A stretch of 64,000 bases of DNA from Cenococcum geophilum 1.58 (lineage: Eukaryota > Ascomycota > Dothideomycetes > Gloniales > Gloniaceae). The notes under the pieces are model-generated. The model was given only the letters and a program-made list of their open reading frames with translations. It made no database searches and was not told the DNA's origin. The position numbers were made by a program, and so were the translations under genes. Positions 21,900 to 35,500 of the stretch are shown one piece after another. Every line of letters starts with the position of its first letter. Position 1 is the stretch's first letter. The DNA is taken from contig KV748186.1 in the NCBI GenBank assembly GCA_001692895.1, positions 487,785-551,784 on the forward strand, in the 5' to 3' direction.

Positions 21900-24650
21900 T
21901 TATAATTATGCGTTTCTTTTACGGCTCTAACTCTTTACATATTTACTAGCAGCTTATTTACCTTTTAAAAGAAAATCCTTATTATATAATATATTAAACT
22001 AATTAAAATTAACCCAAGGATTAATAATAAAGCTCTAGGGCTCTAACCTAAGCTTTAATGGCACTATATACGCGCTATAGAGCACCAATAAAAGGTTATA
22101 AATATAACGTCTACTAATACTTCATTGGCACTTTATAAGAGATTGCTGCCATAGCTCCACCTCTACTATACCATAAAAATCGTTTACCCGGCCTATATCT
22201 TTAAGACGAAGCAAATTAACTAAAACATCTATATATTAAAGCCGCCTGCCCTATAAGTTTAACCTCTCTTTATCTATAACTATAATAATTAGTTAAGCTT
22301 TTCTAGGAAGTATACCGCTAAGAGGGTATATCTGCCTAGAAGTAGCAGTTTACGTATACTCTTGCACCTATAAATAGTCTCGTCTCTATTTATCTTAGCT
22401 CTACCAATTATATGCGCATTAGATAAACTCTTTAGCTATAAAGTCTAGGTTCTTTCTATCCCGCTTCTAATATTACACTAAGTTATAGATATATACAAAG
22501 TATAAGCCTATTTTAGAAGAATCCTCTTCTCTGCAATCTATTTAAATATTAGTAGTAGAGGTTCTATCCTACTTATTATAATTCTCTTATAAGAATATAG
22601 CTAGTGCTTTAATAAAACTAGAAAGCCCTATTTTGTTTTTAACTTAATATGCCCAGCGCTATATTTTAATTAGGATACCAGCTTCTTCCGCTATATATCT
22701 ATCGTCCTAGTTAATAAACCAGCCTATATTAGTTAGGTCCACTAGTTATATTAGGGTTATAGCGTAAACTACCTTAGTAATATCTACTAGCGATAAAGGT
22801 TTCGTCACTTTAAGCATACGGAGTTCTTCTATTATTATTATTTAGAGGTACTGGGTATTATAATAGAGCAATTACTTCTGGTAGTTAGAGCGCTTATTTA
22901 TATAGTTAAAGAATGCCTTTACTAGAAGTTTATGTATAACCTTATTATACTTAACGTCTATACTGGTAAGGCTACCTATCTTACGGATGTAGTAGGGGTA
23001 GTAGGTAAAAGCATAAAGTTTTGGAATATTAAAGTGCCGTTCCTACGTTGTGTGGTATAATAGGCGAAATCTAGAGAAGGCGGTTTTTGTCTAGTCCATA
23101 ATATAAAGTGTATATTCTATATACCTAATAGTATTATCGTTATATAAAGCGTATTATATAAGCATTATAAAGTCCAAGACTGCTTAAGCATATAGCATTA
23201 CTTCTATATATTCCTTTAGTATAAGGGGTGCTAGTACCACTATAAGCTATCGCATTATATCCTTTTAGAGATAGCCCGTCTATTAACTAACCAATATAAA
23301 CTCTTTAAACCATTTTATACTAATAAATTCCGGTATTTAACTAAATTGTTCGTTTAGTATAGTATTAACATAGTCTTTAGTTAAACCCTACCACTTTAGT
23401 TGCCCTTTTAATCGCCGTAGTTTTACATTTTTAAGTAAGAGATTCTTAGTCTAGTTAATTAAGTCGGTTGCTGTCCCTTTTATAAGCTGGTGTAGTATGT
23501 CAGGAGTTATATATATATAGATATTTACTAAGTAATGCTTTTAGGTAAAGTTTTATTGTGGGTAAACCTAAGCATTATCTAACTATTTAATATTCCTTCT
23601 AGATTGGAGCTCTATTTGTTATCTTATGCTTATATAATTACGGAACTTCTATTTAGCCTAGAGATTTCCTTACTAGTTGGGCGGTATCTAGCATATAGTA
23701 CATTATTAAAGATTCTTTACACCTATAATTACGACTTGCTCCTTATAGTCTGCTATTATTAATAAGATAATAGGGTAATATACTCTTATCTTTTCGTCCG
23801 TATAGGCAATATAAATACTAGTCTTTAAAATTATTTCTAGCGCTTAAGATGCCATTAGTTAGTAATATATGGGTAAGTAGCTTAAAGCACTTACGGGTTA
23901 ATATAAGTTTTATCGCAGTATAGTATACTTCTAATTTAACCTACCCCTTTATAATAGGAATAAACCTAAGTAATACTATACCTAGGCGTTTTTATGTATA
24001 GCGAGTTCGGCTATTTAAGTTAAACACCGAAGCGTATACTAGATATATCGTTATTTTACCTTATTTAGACAGCAAGGTCTTATTAGTCGCAATAACTAGC
24101 GGCACTATAGTAGCGCCTAGTAGAAGCTAGTCCTACTAATGCCACTAACGGTTACTAGTATAAACTTCCGTATATATCCGTAAATTATTATTGTTAAATA
24201 GTCGGACTAGGGTATATATAAGATTTGGGGCGAATAGCTAGTAGCCTAGTAAGAACCGTAGTACCTATATAATACTTCTGTATTAGATATAATATTTAGT
24301 CTATTTAATTAAATCCTTTTCTTTATTAACTTACAACGTGCATTCTTCCTATTTTTTGGGCATAATAGCCTAGTTTAATTAATTATATCTCTAAAATAAG
24401 TCGTTTAAATTCTTTATAGATATCTAATCTTATAGTAGCGGAGCAAGCTAGGGGTCTCGTAGAAATCGATTAATAGCCCCCTATAACACTTTTTCTTAGA
24501 TAAAGAATAGGGTAAGTATATACTCTACTTTACTTTAAAATAGGTGGAATTTGGTTCTGCCGTCATTAGGTAGATTAGGGTATTACTAATACAGCTATAT
24601 CTCATCTTTAGTCGTATAGTATTGCACTAGTTCACTAGTACCTCTCCCGG
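21900..24650 (-). pseudogene. Plavaka/CACTA-like transposase relic
   Basis: Reading right to left, family blocks appear in the expected order. Near 24,090 is VIATDKTLL, matching the (L/V)IASDKTxL block. Near 23,750 is YYPIILLIIADYKEQVVIIG, matching the block around YPILAxxxADYxEQxLxTG. At about 23,508-23,479 an intact TPDILHQL is followed by IKG. Near 23,330-23,290 is a match to FKEGISxVSQxTG. These are hallmarks of the fungal Plavaka branch of CACTA-related transposases. The boundaries are approximate because many stops and shifts interrupt the frame. The two families best confused with it are KDZ and EnSpm; the TPDILHQLxKG block favours Plavaka. Confidence 0.6.
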
Positions 24651-25529
24651 TAACCTCTATATAGCCTTCTATCCTAATAGATGTTATAGTTAATAACAAT
24701 CCTCTCTCTTATAGGGGGGGTTTTGGTTAGTTAATAGAGGTCTCTATAGTAGGTACCTTACAGTATATAGCCTAGTCGTTTAACAGTGGGGTAGATATCC
24801 CTTTAGCAGTAATAATCGCTATATTATTATTACGCAATATAAAGCCCTTGTCTTCGGAAGATATTTATTAGTTACGGTTAACGATTTCCAGTATATTATT
24901 AAATCCGTTATTGGTAGTTTAATGGTTAAATGGGACTGGTTTGTTCCTATCCTTACATCTACGCCTTTTTTAGGGGTTGCTTTACCTTTGGATTTTATTT
25001 TGTAACGTTTTGCGCCGTTAGTAAAACATAGGATTATATAGCATTAGCTACATCTTCTATCTATAAAGTATGCGGTAACTATTATAGATTTAGCTAGTGT
25101 TTATGGCTTATTAACGCTTAACTTACTCTTATACTAGGGTAGTAATATATTAAGTAGATACAACATTATTATTTTTAGCTTTATAGTTAGTAAGAAGTAG
25201 AGTAGACGTATATAGAGGGTTTTTTATAAACTGCTTACGCGTGGAGTTTATAAGGTATTATATAATCCGCTAATAATAAGATACCTAAAAATATAATATC
25301 TATAATATTAATGACTAGAAATAGCCTATTTTAAAAAAGTTTAGGGGCCTATAATTTATTATATGCTGCCAGCTCTATATTATAGTAATTCTTATAATAT
25401 TACGGATATTTAACTTTTGTAAATTACCGACCTTAAAATTCTTGCCTTTTATCTCCTATTAACACCACTAGATTTTAATTTCTTACAATTCTAGTTCTAG
25501 TGTATACTACTAAACCTATATATTAGTTC

Positions 25530-26240
25530 GGTTTGTAATATCGCAAATATTAATATGCTATATCGCATACCCAGGGCATACTATATATGCAATAGTCGCA
25601 ATATCGCCTCCTTATATCCTTGTCTCCTACCTCTTAGCAGAACCACCCGAGTTTTAGTTCCTGCGACCCCTAGCTTTAAGGCATATACTAGACCTACGCG
25701 TTAGTACCATTTACAATATTATAAATATTAGCGTGCTATATTGTATACCTAAGGTATACTATATATGCAATAGTTGTAATATTGCCTCCTTATAACTTTA
25801 GTTTCTACCTTTTAGTAGTACTACCTAAGTTCTAGTTCCCCCAATCTTTAACCTAGGGTATACTACTAGACTATTACATTAACATATTTTACAATATTAT
25901 AAATATTAATATACTACGTCGCATACTTAAGGCATTTTATATCTATAATAATTATAAGCTTAACTTATTACCTTCTTATATCCTAGCTGCACCTAGCACT
26001 AACAGGTTTTACTTCCCTAGAATCCCAGATCTAGGGCACACTTATAGCTTTATGTAACTATAAAATTCCGTAATATTATAGTTATTTAAGTATTGCGCCG
26101 TATACCTAAGGAATAGAATATATGCATTATCTATAATATCCAAATCCTCTACCTAAGCTTTTAATCTATATTTTCTATACAATAATTATATTTTCCTAGA
26201 ATCCCAGTTATAAGACACCTCTACCCTTAGGCAATTATAC
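25530..26240. repeat. Array of about 170-bp repeats, copy A
   Basis: About four degenerate units each contain a phrase like AATATTATAAATATTA, a following CGCATAC..GGCAT core, then TGCAATAGTCGCAATAT and CCTCCTTATA. The same units recur at 31,800-32,290 and once near 30,395-30,470. No ORF is visible. Confidence 0.6.
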
Positions 26241-26589
26241 GTTTTCGCAATATTGCCAATATCTAGGGTTAGTGCACTTTTACTTTTACTTTTATACTTA
26301 TTTATAAAATTAATTTACCTTACTGTCGCAATTCTAGCTTCTAGTCGTTTACTTCTGTAATATTTAACCCTTAACCTTCTCTTTTCTCTATTATATTTCC
26401 TACTATATTATAAGTAACTTATAAAATGTTTTACTAACGGCGGTCTTCGCATTATATCCTTTCTTATATTTAAGTTTAGTAAGTTATATATCTTAGTCTA
26501 TTAGTGCTATACTAGTCTACCTATTTACTAATCGCGCTAATTAATTATTCTAGAATCCGTATTTTAACCCACTATTAGGGTTCTTCCCT

Positions 26590-29500
26590 CTATATAAATA
26601 CCGTCTAGGACGCTGAGACCGCTATCTAATTATCCTATAAGATAAACCCTAAAAGATTAGAACTTAAAGCGGTAATATTATAAAGAAGCTAGGACTAAGT
26701 TGGGAATATACTTAGCACTTATAATTATATTCGCGCTAAAGAATACGTTAAGTATAAAATATATAGCAATATAGAAGCGTTGGCGTTTAATATAATTACC
26801 GCCTTTAAGCAGTATCCTATTTAGCTATTTATAAAGAGGAGCTGCTTAGCACTATTATAGAGCGAAAATTAAAACGGTAGGAGGAGTAAGACTAGAATTA
26901 GTAAGCTAAAAGAGGGTAACACTATTTATAGGTGATAGGAATAATTCTGACCTAGTGTCTTCTCGCTAGTTTAAAATACTAGAGCTTGCGGAGAAGCATC
27001 GCTATAGTAAATTAAAAGCACCTCCGGCCAACGCCCTAGTAGGATCTTGCCGCACTTTATTAAAAGTAAAGTAGCTCTATAGGCTTGCTCCACAATAATA
27101 TATACTAGTACTGCTTATATTATTACCGGTCTTATCTCCAATCTATTATAAGGTAGAAGCCTTATAAGTCCGCCTACTAGATACTAATCAGCCTATACTA
27201 GGACGAGCTTATATTAATAGCTATCGCACCTAGTAGTAAGATTTAGCCTATAGGCTTTAACACTAAGCGCCCTTATAATAACTATAGTCCCTACCTAATA
27301 TAGGAAAAAGCTGGCTATTATAACTAGCGACGCTATAAACTCTAGCTTATANATNCTAAAGCTAGAAGTCNAACTTCTANATAAGTACTTTATATTNTAG
27401 GTATTANAGCTTTTATAGNATATTACTAATATTTAAATCTAGTTATATCCTTATTAAATATATAGGTCACAGCTGGCCTATTTCCAACCCTAGATAGCAT
27501 AACTTCTACGCCAATAACGCCTTAAACCGGTGTTTAGAAACTAGTCCCTACTAAAATATCTGCTAGTTCTAGTAATAATACAACCCTAACTAACCCGCTA
27601 TTAATCCCCACCTATATTTCTAAAAATAGCGATTAGTCTATAGCTAGTATTACTAAAATTACTACTATTAGCGAAAATAATACTGTAATAGGCGGAATAT
27701 CTAAAAAGGGTAATACTAATGCTTATAGAAGTCAGCCATCTCTACCGCTAGCGTTAGTAGATACCCCCGAGCTATATAGGATTAAGAAGATAGTATAATT
27801 AAAAAATAATCTAATAACTCTAGACAACGCTATAGACGTAGAGTTTACTAATAGCAGTAATAATAAAGATAATAGCGCTCCCCTCCTTAGTAAAGATAAT
27901 AGCGCTAAAAACGACTTTGTAGATTATAAGAATAAAGGGAATATTAGTAATCCTAATGCCACGTTTTTTAAATACATATACGTATATATATCTCTAATAT
28001 ATCTAATATAGACGCTCTCTAAATTTAAAACTAATATTTATTTAATTAAAATTCTGGCTTTAGCTAAGCAATAAGGAAAGAATATAAGTATATTAACGAA
28101 AATCTATAGTCGGAGGTATATAAATGCCTCCGTCTTAGTCCTAATACTAACCTTAATATAGATAGCCTTTTATTACCACTATAGCCGGTTATAAAATCCT
28201 TTAGGGAGAAAAAATGTTAACTAATTACCGCCTATTATTAGATTATATTTAAAGAAGACAACGTTAATAGCGGTATACGCGCTAACTAGATAGAATTAGG
28301 CAAGACGGTAATTATAATTCTTGCCTATATACTAAACTAATTAATTATTTTTAATAAATAGGCCGTTTAAGATTCTTAAGTAAAAAAATATAGATTATAT
28401 CTTACTTATTCCAGAGGGAAAGCTAAAAGCGCGTAATACTCCTTATAGGATAGATTATAAAGGTGGTATACCTATATTAATAAGAATCCATATTTTAAAT
28501 TTAAAGAGTTAATAGCCTAACGCTTCTTATAGCACTACCTAGACGTTTATTAGCCTGGGTAAACGATATAAAAGTAGGGCTTAGTTATTAATATATTAAG
28601 GATATACACAAATCCATAGATATAAATAGTAGAAGGGATATTTAGTTTCAGCTAATCTATAACAATTATAATAAAATGCACTATAAGTTCCTCTCTAATA
28701 TTCTTAAGTACCATAAAAGCAATATTATTTTTAATATAGATACCCCCGACGTTAAATATTATACCCCACTTATCAGCTTATCTAGATTTTATTATTACCA
28801 CAATATTAAAGTATTTAAAAAAATCTCTTAAGTCCCCTAGATATAAAAATAACACAGACTATAAAGCCTAAAATGCCCTATTATATAGCACCATATACAT
28901 CTTATCTAATTTCATTAAGAAGCGCTTAACCTAGAGCTAGTAGTTAATCGGCAGGTCTATAAAAATTAGCTAACTAGATAATGCCCTTATCTGGTAATAT
29001 TCTAGTACTTTAAAAGGCGCTATTTCTAGTGATCTTGGCGCCTTTCTAGGAACTTTATTAATAAGGTAAGGTAACAAATAGGAGAGTAAGCCTGGTTATA
29101 ATCTGCCACTCGGTCCTAATGTCTATATGCTATAGGGAAGTGTTAATAGGATAGTTAGGACAAAAGTAAAGCTAACTAAAGGTGCTAAGAAGAAAATATA
29201 AGAGATTATAAACGGCTTCTATAGTGTTATCCCCTAGTTTATTATTAGATGTTTAATAAAGATAAAGTAGTTTATTAAGGAACTACTTATTTAGATTAAA
29301 ACGACGTAAACTAATTAGAACTCCCATACTACCTATAATCCCTCTACTGTAAAGCAGATAAATAAGGCCACTTATAACCTTAAAGCGGAGTTTAAGCCAT
29401 TATATAGTAAGAAATTAGTCGGCTAAATATATAAAGTATTAAAACCATAATACGAAACTATAGAATAATATTAGCTTAGTATAGCATTATAGAAAGCCTT

Positions 29501-30160
29501 TATATCTATGCTAGTTTTCCAGAATAGTATAATTAAAAGGATAAGGGTTAAGGTTTTAATATGCCTATTACACCCGTATACTTATTAAGACAAGAATAAA
29601 TAAAATTATACCCTTAGCCGTTGTAAGAATCTTAACAATTTAATCCTTTATAGCGAGTTAGACTCTTCTATGCAGATAAGCCTAAGTATAGATACCTTAA
29701 AGACTATTCTTACTAAACTTTGGCCTACTCGCAAATATAATCTATAGAAGTTAATTATATTCACCGCATTCCCTATATTCGCATTTATAATACGCCTAGT
29801 ATATTATATTTGTAATAAGCGCAATATTCTTATACCCTACTTATTATTTAATCTCTTAGATATAAATATAGCGAGAATACCTACCGTCTTATAACTAGCT
29901 AGATCTAGGTTAAGAGGGATAAAGTTATTATTAATGACTTTAACACTAAGGCCTACTAAGGCCTCTTACTTCTACCGGCTAGAATCCGCATAGTAACTCT
30001 TAGCAAGTTTCGTTCTACTAGTATAAAATCAGTAACTTAGAGCTTATTTTTAGTGTTATAAATCTAGACTTTAGAGCCGTAGATTAATCAATTAGCGTAG
30101 AGCCGTTATATTATAGTAAAGCTATATCTAGGCAATCTACATCGTAATCCTTAGCATAGT
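26590..30160 (+). pseudogene. SNF2-type ATPase/helicase relic, copy 1
   Basis: The plus strand carries a broken reading with a Walker A-like GKTV block near 28,272-28,310 (GIRAN-IELGKTVIIILAYIL, where the dash is a stop), the SNF2 motif I layout. Further blocks continue to about 29,960, including LVIFTAFP-like motif IV/V sequence near 29,755. The N-terminal third is unfamiliar. Stops and shifts are dense, and unresolved bases cluster at 27,352-27,420. A closely similar gene lies 6.1 kb downstream (32,560-36,380), so this is one half of a tandem segmental duplication. SNF2 ATPases move nucleosomes or other DNA-bound proteins; in a transposon such a gene may aid chromatin access, but that is inference. 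Confidence 0.6.
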
Positions 30161-30239
30161 GTTATATATAAAAATATTTAATTATAAGAATTAGGAAGGG
30201 GTTATATTTTAATTAAATTTATAAAATTACAACTAAAAG

Positions 30240-30352
30240 TCCTCGCGGCGTAGTGGTACAGTAAGTAATATAATTGCTGCGATTTGGAGCTAGCCTAATA
30301 AGATTAAAAACAGTTATCTCTAATATATATATATATATATATATACCAAAAA
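30240..30352 (+). repeat. Possible tRNA-related SINE fragment with (AT)n tail
   Basis: CCTCGCGGCGTAGTGGTACA resembles a tRNA start with an A box (GGCGTAGTGG). About 75 bases later comes an (AT)n tract. A clear B box is missing, so this is tentative. Confidence 0.25.
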
Positions 30353-30689
30353 GCGTAACTTATAAAATTGGGCCTTAAGACTACCAAAACCCGCGTATTA
30401 GCACTTCTTGCAATATTACAAATATTAACATACTGCGTCGTATGCTATATATGCAATATCTAAAATCTTGCCTACCGCCGGAGTTATGGTTTTTACGACC
30501 CTATATATACCTCCAAACCCATATAATAGTGTTTTTATTAAGTTTATTTTATTTCCAATAGCTTATCGCACTACTTACGCGACTTTAATTATTTCCACGT
30601 TATGCGCCGCCTACTTAAGATCCTCTAAATAGCTAAGATAGCAAATGCATAGAGTAAAAGCCCTATCCTATCTCAATTTTAGGTATTTA

Positions 30690-31680
30690 CCGTTATAATC
30701 GCCTTAAAAGCTCCTTATTAACCCCTATTAGATTTTTATTAAACCGCTATTCTACAGCTTACCCTTCGGCTTCTTAATCGCTCGGCTAGCCTCTCTATAA
30801 TAATCGTTAGCTATTAAACCGGTATAGTTGCTGACGTTACTTACGACTTTAAAGAGCTGTTTATATTTATTATTTAGACGAATAAAGTTTTCTAGATACT
30901 ATTAAGTCTTTAGTTTATAGCGTCTAGTTTAACTATTTTAGACTCTTTTAAGTCCTTAAACTCGGTATTAAGCTAGTTATACTTATATTTTAGCGTAACT
31001 AGTTCTAGTAGCACTTTCTTAATCTATTTAATTTCTGCTTTTAACTTATCGCGCTCCTTTATAAGACGGTCCTACTTTATTACTTAGGCGTCCCGGATTA
31101 GATTAATAATAGATATATTTTAAGCCTTCTTAGCTTTTTAAAGTTCCTTAATATTAGTCTTTAAACTCTTAATATTCTGGCGATTAGTAGCTAACGTAGT
31201 TTATAAAGTATCTTACTCCTCCTTTATACAACTAATTATCTAACTTATAACATTAAAAAGGTCCCCCTTTTGTAGTTTTTTAATTTCCGTGACAGCTATC
31301 TCCGCAGCGCTGTTTTTATTTAACTTAGTTCTCTCTAGACTATATATAGCGGCATTTCTAGCGGCTGGCAGGACAGAATGGGTTAGCGAAGGCTTCTTAA
31401 GAGGTAGCTAAACTGTCTTTATAGCTTTAGCTACCTTACCATTCTTCTCTTGCTTAATTAGAAACCCTCTAATCTCCTTCTAGCAACTATCCGCCGCCTT
31501 CTTCTTTTGTAGCTTTAGAGCTGGCTTTATAGTTTTATCTTCGTTCTTTAGTAACGCCTTTTTAATATAGGGACGCTTAGTGCGCTTAGCTAGGGTAGCT
31601 ATATGCTTAGGTTTTTTATTTATCTATAATAACTAATTAGCGTGAGATATCTATAACTCCTTACTAGCATATATACTATT
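30690..31680 (-). pseudogene. Coiled-coil protein ORF relic inside the 19.3-kb element
   Basis: One minus-strand frame stays coherent for about 330 codons apart from stops at places where Gln would fit. It reads a Lys-rich, alpha-helical protein with phrases such as KRTKRPYIKKALLKNED, AARNAAIYSLERTKLNKNSA, LIKERDKLKAEIKQIKK and YNQLNTEFKDLKESK. The heptad-like charge and leucine pattern indicates coiled coil. No known family was recognised. It lies in the spacer between the duplicated SNF2 relics and reads in the opposite direction. Confidence 0.5.
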
Positions 31681-31799
31681 ACCACGTTTACTTAAAATAG
31701 GTTAAGGGCTAGTGTAGTTAAGGTAAGAGGAAATTTATTCTAATATAGAGAGTAGGTAATAGATAGATAGATAGATGGATAGATATATAATTTATAATA

Positions 31800-32290
31800 T
31801 TATGAATATCTACACACTAATTCGCATACTTAGGGCATGCCATATATATAATAGTCGCAATATTGCCTCTTTATAACCTCGGTTCCTGCCTCTTAGCAGC
31901 ACCACCTAGCTCTAGGGCATAGCACTAGACCTATACGTTAGTACGGTTTGTAATATCGCAAATATTAGTATACTATATCGTATACCCAAGGCATGCTATA
32001 TATATAATAGTCGCAATATTACCTCCTTATAACCTTAGTTTCTACCTCTTAGTAGCACTACCTAAGTTCTAGTTCCCCTAATTCCTGACCTAGAGTATAC
32101 TACTAAACTATTATATTAATATATTTTGTAATATTGCAAATATTAACATACTATGTTGTATACTTAAGGCATCTTATATCTGTAATAATTATAAGCTTAA
32201 CTTATTACCTTCTTGCATCCTAGCTATACCTAGCACTAACAGGTTTTACTTCCCTAGAATCCCTAATCTAGGGTATATTACTAAATTATT
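31800..32290. repeat. Array of about 170-bp repeats, copy B
   Basis: It repeats the array at 25,530-26,240 in the same order and orientation, down to shared phrases such as CTAACAGGTTTTACTTCCCT (near 26,000 and 32,240). It therefore belongs to the duplicated segment that also contains the SNF2 relic. A (GATA)n-like tract near 31,755-31,790 precedes it. Confidence 0.6.
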
Positions 32291-32559
32291 TTTATTTAAT
32301 CTATTATACCTAGCTTAATATTGCCAATATTACGCGCAATAACCATTAATTTTATTTTAGTTTAATTTTTAAATTAATTTACCTTACCAATGCAATCTTA
32401 GTTATTGGTTATTTACCTATATAGTTAGCAGACCTTTTCTACCTTATATCTTCTATTATAAGTCCACCGTCTTACCTTTTTTATCCTAGTATAGACATCT
32501 TCTTACGCCAGATATTATTAAGAGGAGGCTCTTTATAATAACTTCTTAGGAAAGTAAGC

Positions 32560-35500
32560 TTAGTAAGTTAAACTATATAGGCTATTAAAGCTAAGCTAGT
32601 CTATCCTTTTGCTATTTATACTAACCCGCTATTATAGGTCCTAAATTACAGCCCGTTATTAATAATAAACCCTTATACCTACATCCCGTTTAGTACGCCT
32701 TAGCTACTATCTAGTCATTAGACGCAATAGTCCGTTAAGGTTTAGCAATTAACGCGCTTAGGCTGCTTGCGGCTAAGGCCTAACTTTAAAAGATACTTAA
32801 GGAATATAGATATTTTAAGGCCGAATAATACCGCTAGACTAAGATCTGTAGTAATGTAAAAGTAATTACACTTACTAAGATTAACGCCTTTAAGTAGTGT
32901 CCCAGTTAAACGTTTACGGGGAGGAGCTACTTAGCACTTATTATAAGGATAAAGTTAAATAAATTAAGAGTAAAATTAGAACCACTAAGTTAAAAGAGGC
33001 TAACTCTATTAATAGACGTAGAAGATAACTCTGACTTAATTCCTCTATACTTAAATAAAATCCGGAAAGGTTATAAGAGGTATTATTAAGTAAAACCGAA
33101 AATACCTAAAGCTAACCCTTATACCGGGATCTTACCACACTATATTAAGAGTAAAGTGACCCTATTAGCGTGTACTATATATATATCTTACAGTTCTAAT
33201 ACTGCCGTTATTTAGTTTCGTCTCTAAGCTATTATAAAAGATAAATTTTATAGGTCTACTAATTGGACGCTAGATAGTTTATCTTGGAATAAGCTTATAT
33301 TAAAAGCCACTATATCTAGTAGCGCGTTTTATCCTATTAACTTTAATACTAAGTGTTTATAGGATAGCTTCGGCCCCATTAGGAATAAAGAAGAGTTAAC
33401 TACTATAATTAGCGATGCTATAAACTCTAGCTTATAGATGCTAAAGCTAGAGGTCCAACCTCTATGTAAGTGCTTTATATTATAAGTATTGCGGCTCTTA
33501 TAGTATATTACTAATATTAAAATCCAGCTATATCCCAATTAGATAGATGGACTATATTAGACCTATTTCTAAACCTAGACAGCGTAACTTCCATATTAAT
33601 AACGCCTTAGACTAATATTTAGAAACTAACTATTACTAAAAAATCCGCTAGTTCTAGTAATAACGCCACCCTAACTAACTCGCCATTAATCTATACCAGT
33701 ATTCCCAATAATAGTAACTATCTTGCACCTAGTATTGCTAAGACTACTACCGTTAGTAGAAAGGATACTATAATAGGCAGAACCTCTAAAAAGGGCGATG
33801 CGGATACTTCTAATAGTTAACTACCTCTATTACTAGCGTTAGCGGATACTATAAAACACTATAAAATTGAGAAGATTATATAGGTTAAAAAAAACGGAAT
33901 AAATATAATAAACGTAATAGAGGTGTTGTCTAATAATAGTAGTAATAATAAAGGTAATAATAATCCCCTCCTTAATGCAGGTAATAAGGCTAAAAATAAC
34001 TTTAAGGACTATGCGGATAATAAGGAAGGGAATAATCTTAATACTATATTCTTTAGACATATATATATATATATATCTCCAATATATCTAATATGGATAT
34101 TCCCTTAATAGAAAACTAATTTTTTTTAGTTTAAATTCTGGTTTTAATTAGGTAATAAAGAAGGAATATAAATATATTAATGAAACTCTATAATTAGAGG
34201 CATGTAAATGCCTCTATTTTAATCCTAACGCCAACCTTAATATAGATAGCCTTTTATTACCGCTATAGCTAGTTACAAAATCCTTTAGAGCGAAAAAATA
34301 TTAACTAATTACCGCCTATTACCAAACTATAAATAAAAAATATAATATTAATAGCGGAGTGTGCGCGGACTAAATAGGCTTAGGTAAGACGGTTACTATA
34401 ATTCTTATCCATCTATTAAATAGATTAATTATCATTAATTAATAGGCTATTTAGGATTCCTAAGTAAAAAAAGATAGATTATATCTTACTTATTCTACTA
34501 GAGAAGCCAAAAATACGTAATGCCCCTTATAGGGTAGCCTACTAATTTAGTGTATATATATTAACGAGAATCCGTACTCTATATTTAAAAGACTTAATAG
34601 CCTAATGCTCGTAATAGCACTACCTAAAGCTCTATTAGCATGGAAAAAGAATATTAAGTTAGTGCTTAGCGAAAATTACTTAGCTATAATACGCGAGAAT
34701 ATAGGCAAGAATAAGGGCACCGCGGATATTTAGTTTTGAATTATATATGGCGACTACGCGGGAACGGCCTAGGAGTGCTAGAAAAATAACCCTAAATTCC
34801 TTTTTAGCTATAAGGAGCCTAATTCGGATAACCCAAACGATATATTATATAATCCTCCCACTAACTCATCCCGCTTCATTGTCGCTATAACTATTAGATA
34901 TTAGAAATAACAATTCCTATACTCTTTAGGCGAGTTTCTGCCTAGAATACGCTATCGATTAAACGCAGTAGTATAGCTCTATGTGTTTCTTAATAAGTTT
35001 TATACCACTAAAAACAGCCAAACTTAGTTATAGACTATAACCAGAGAGCTCGCGATTTAGGCTTTACCAAATAATATCTATCTCTAGGGATATTCGGGCA
35101 CCCTAGTAGGCACTAGCCCTAATAATCTCGCTGCATTTCTATAAACCTTAGCAATAGGGTAGGAGGAAGAATAGGTAGAAAAGCCTAATTATAAACTGTT
35201 ACTTGGTCCTAATATCTATATACTATAGGTAAAAATAAATAAGATAGTTTAAATAAAAGCTAAGCTATTAAAGGAGGCTAAGAAAGAAATGGGGGCTATT
35301 ATTAACGGTTTTTGTAACGTTGTTTTGCAATTTATAATTAGGCGCTCTATAAATATATAATAGTTTAACAATAAACCATTAATTAAAATTAACATACGAA
35401 GAGTAGACTGGAATATTCGCGTTAAGTATATACCTAAGGTCTTAAAGTGATTAAATAGGGCTATAAATAAACTAAAGAAAGAGATCGATGCAGCATATAA

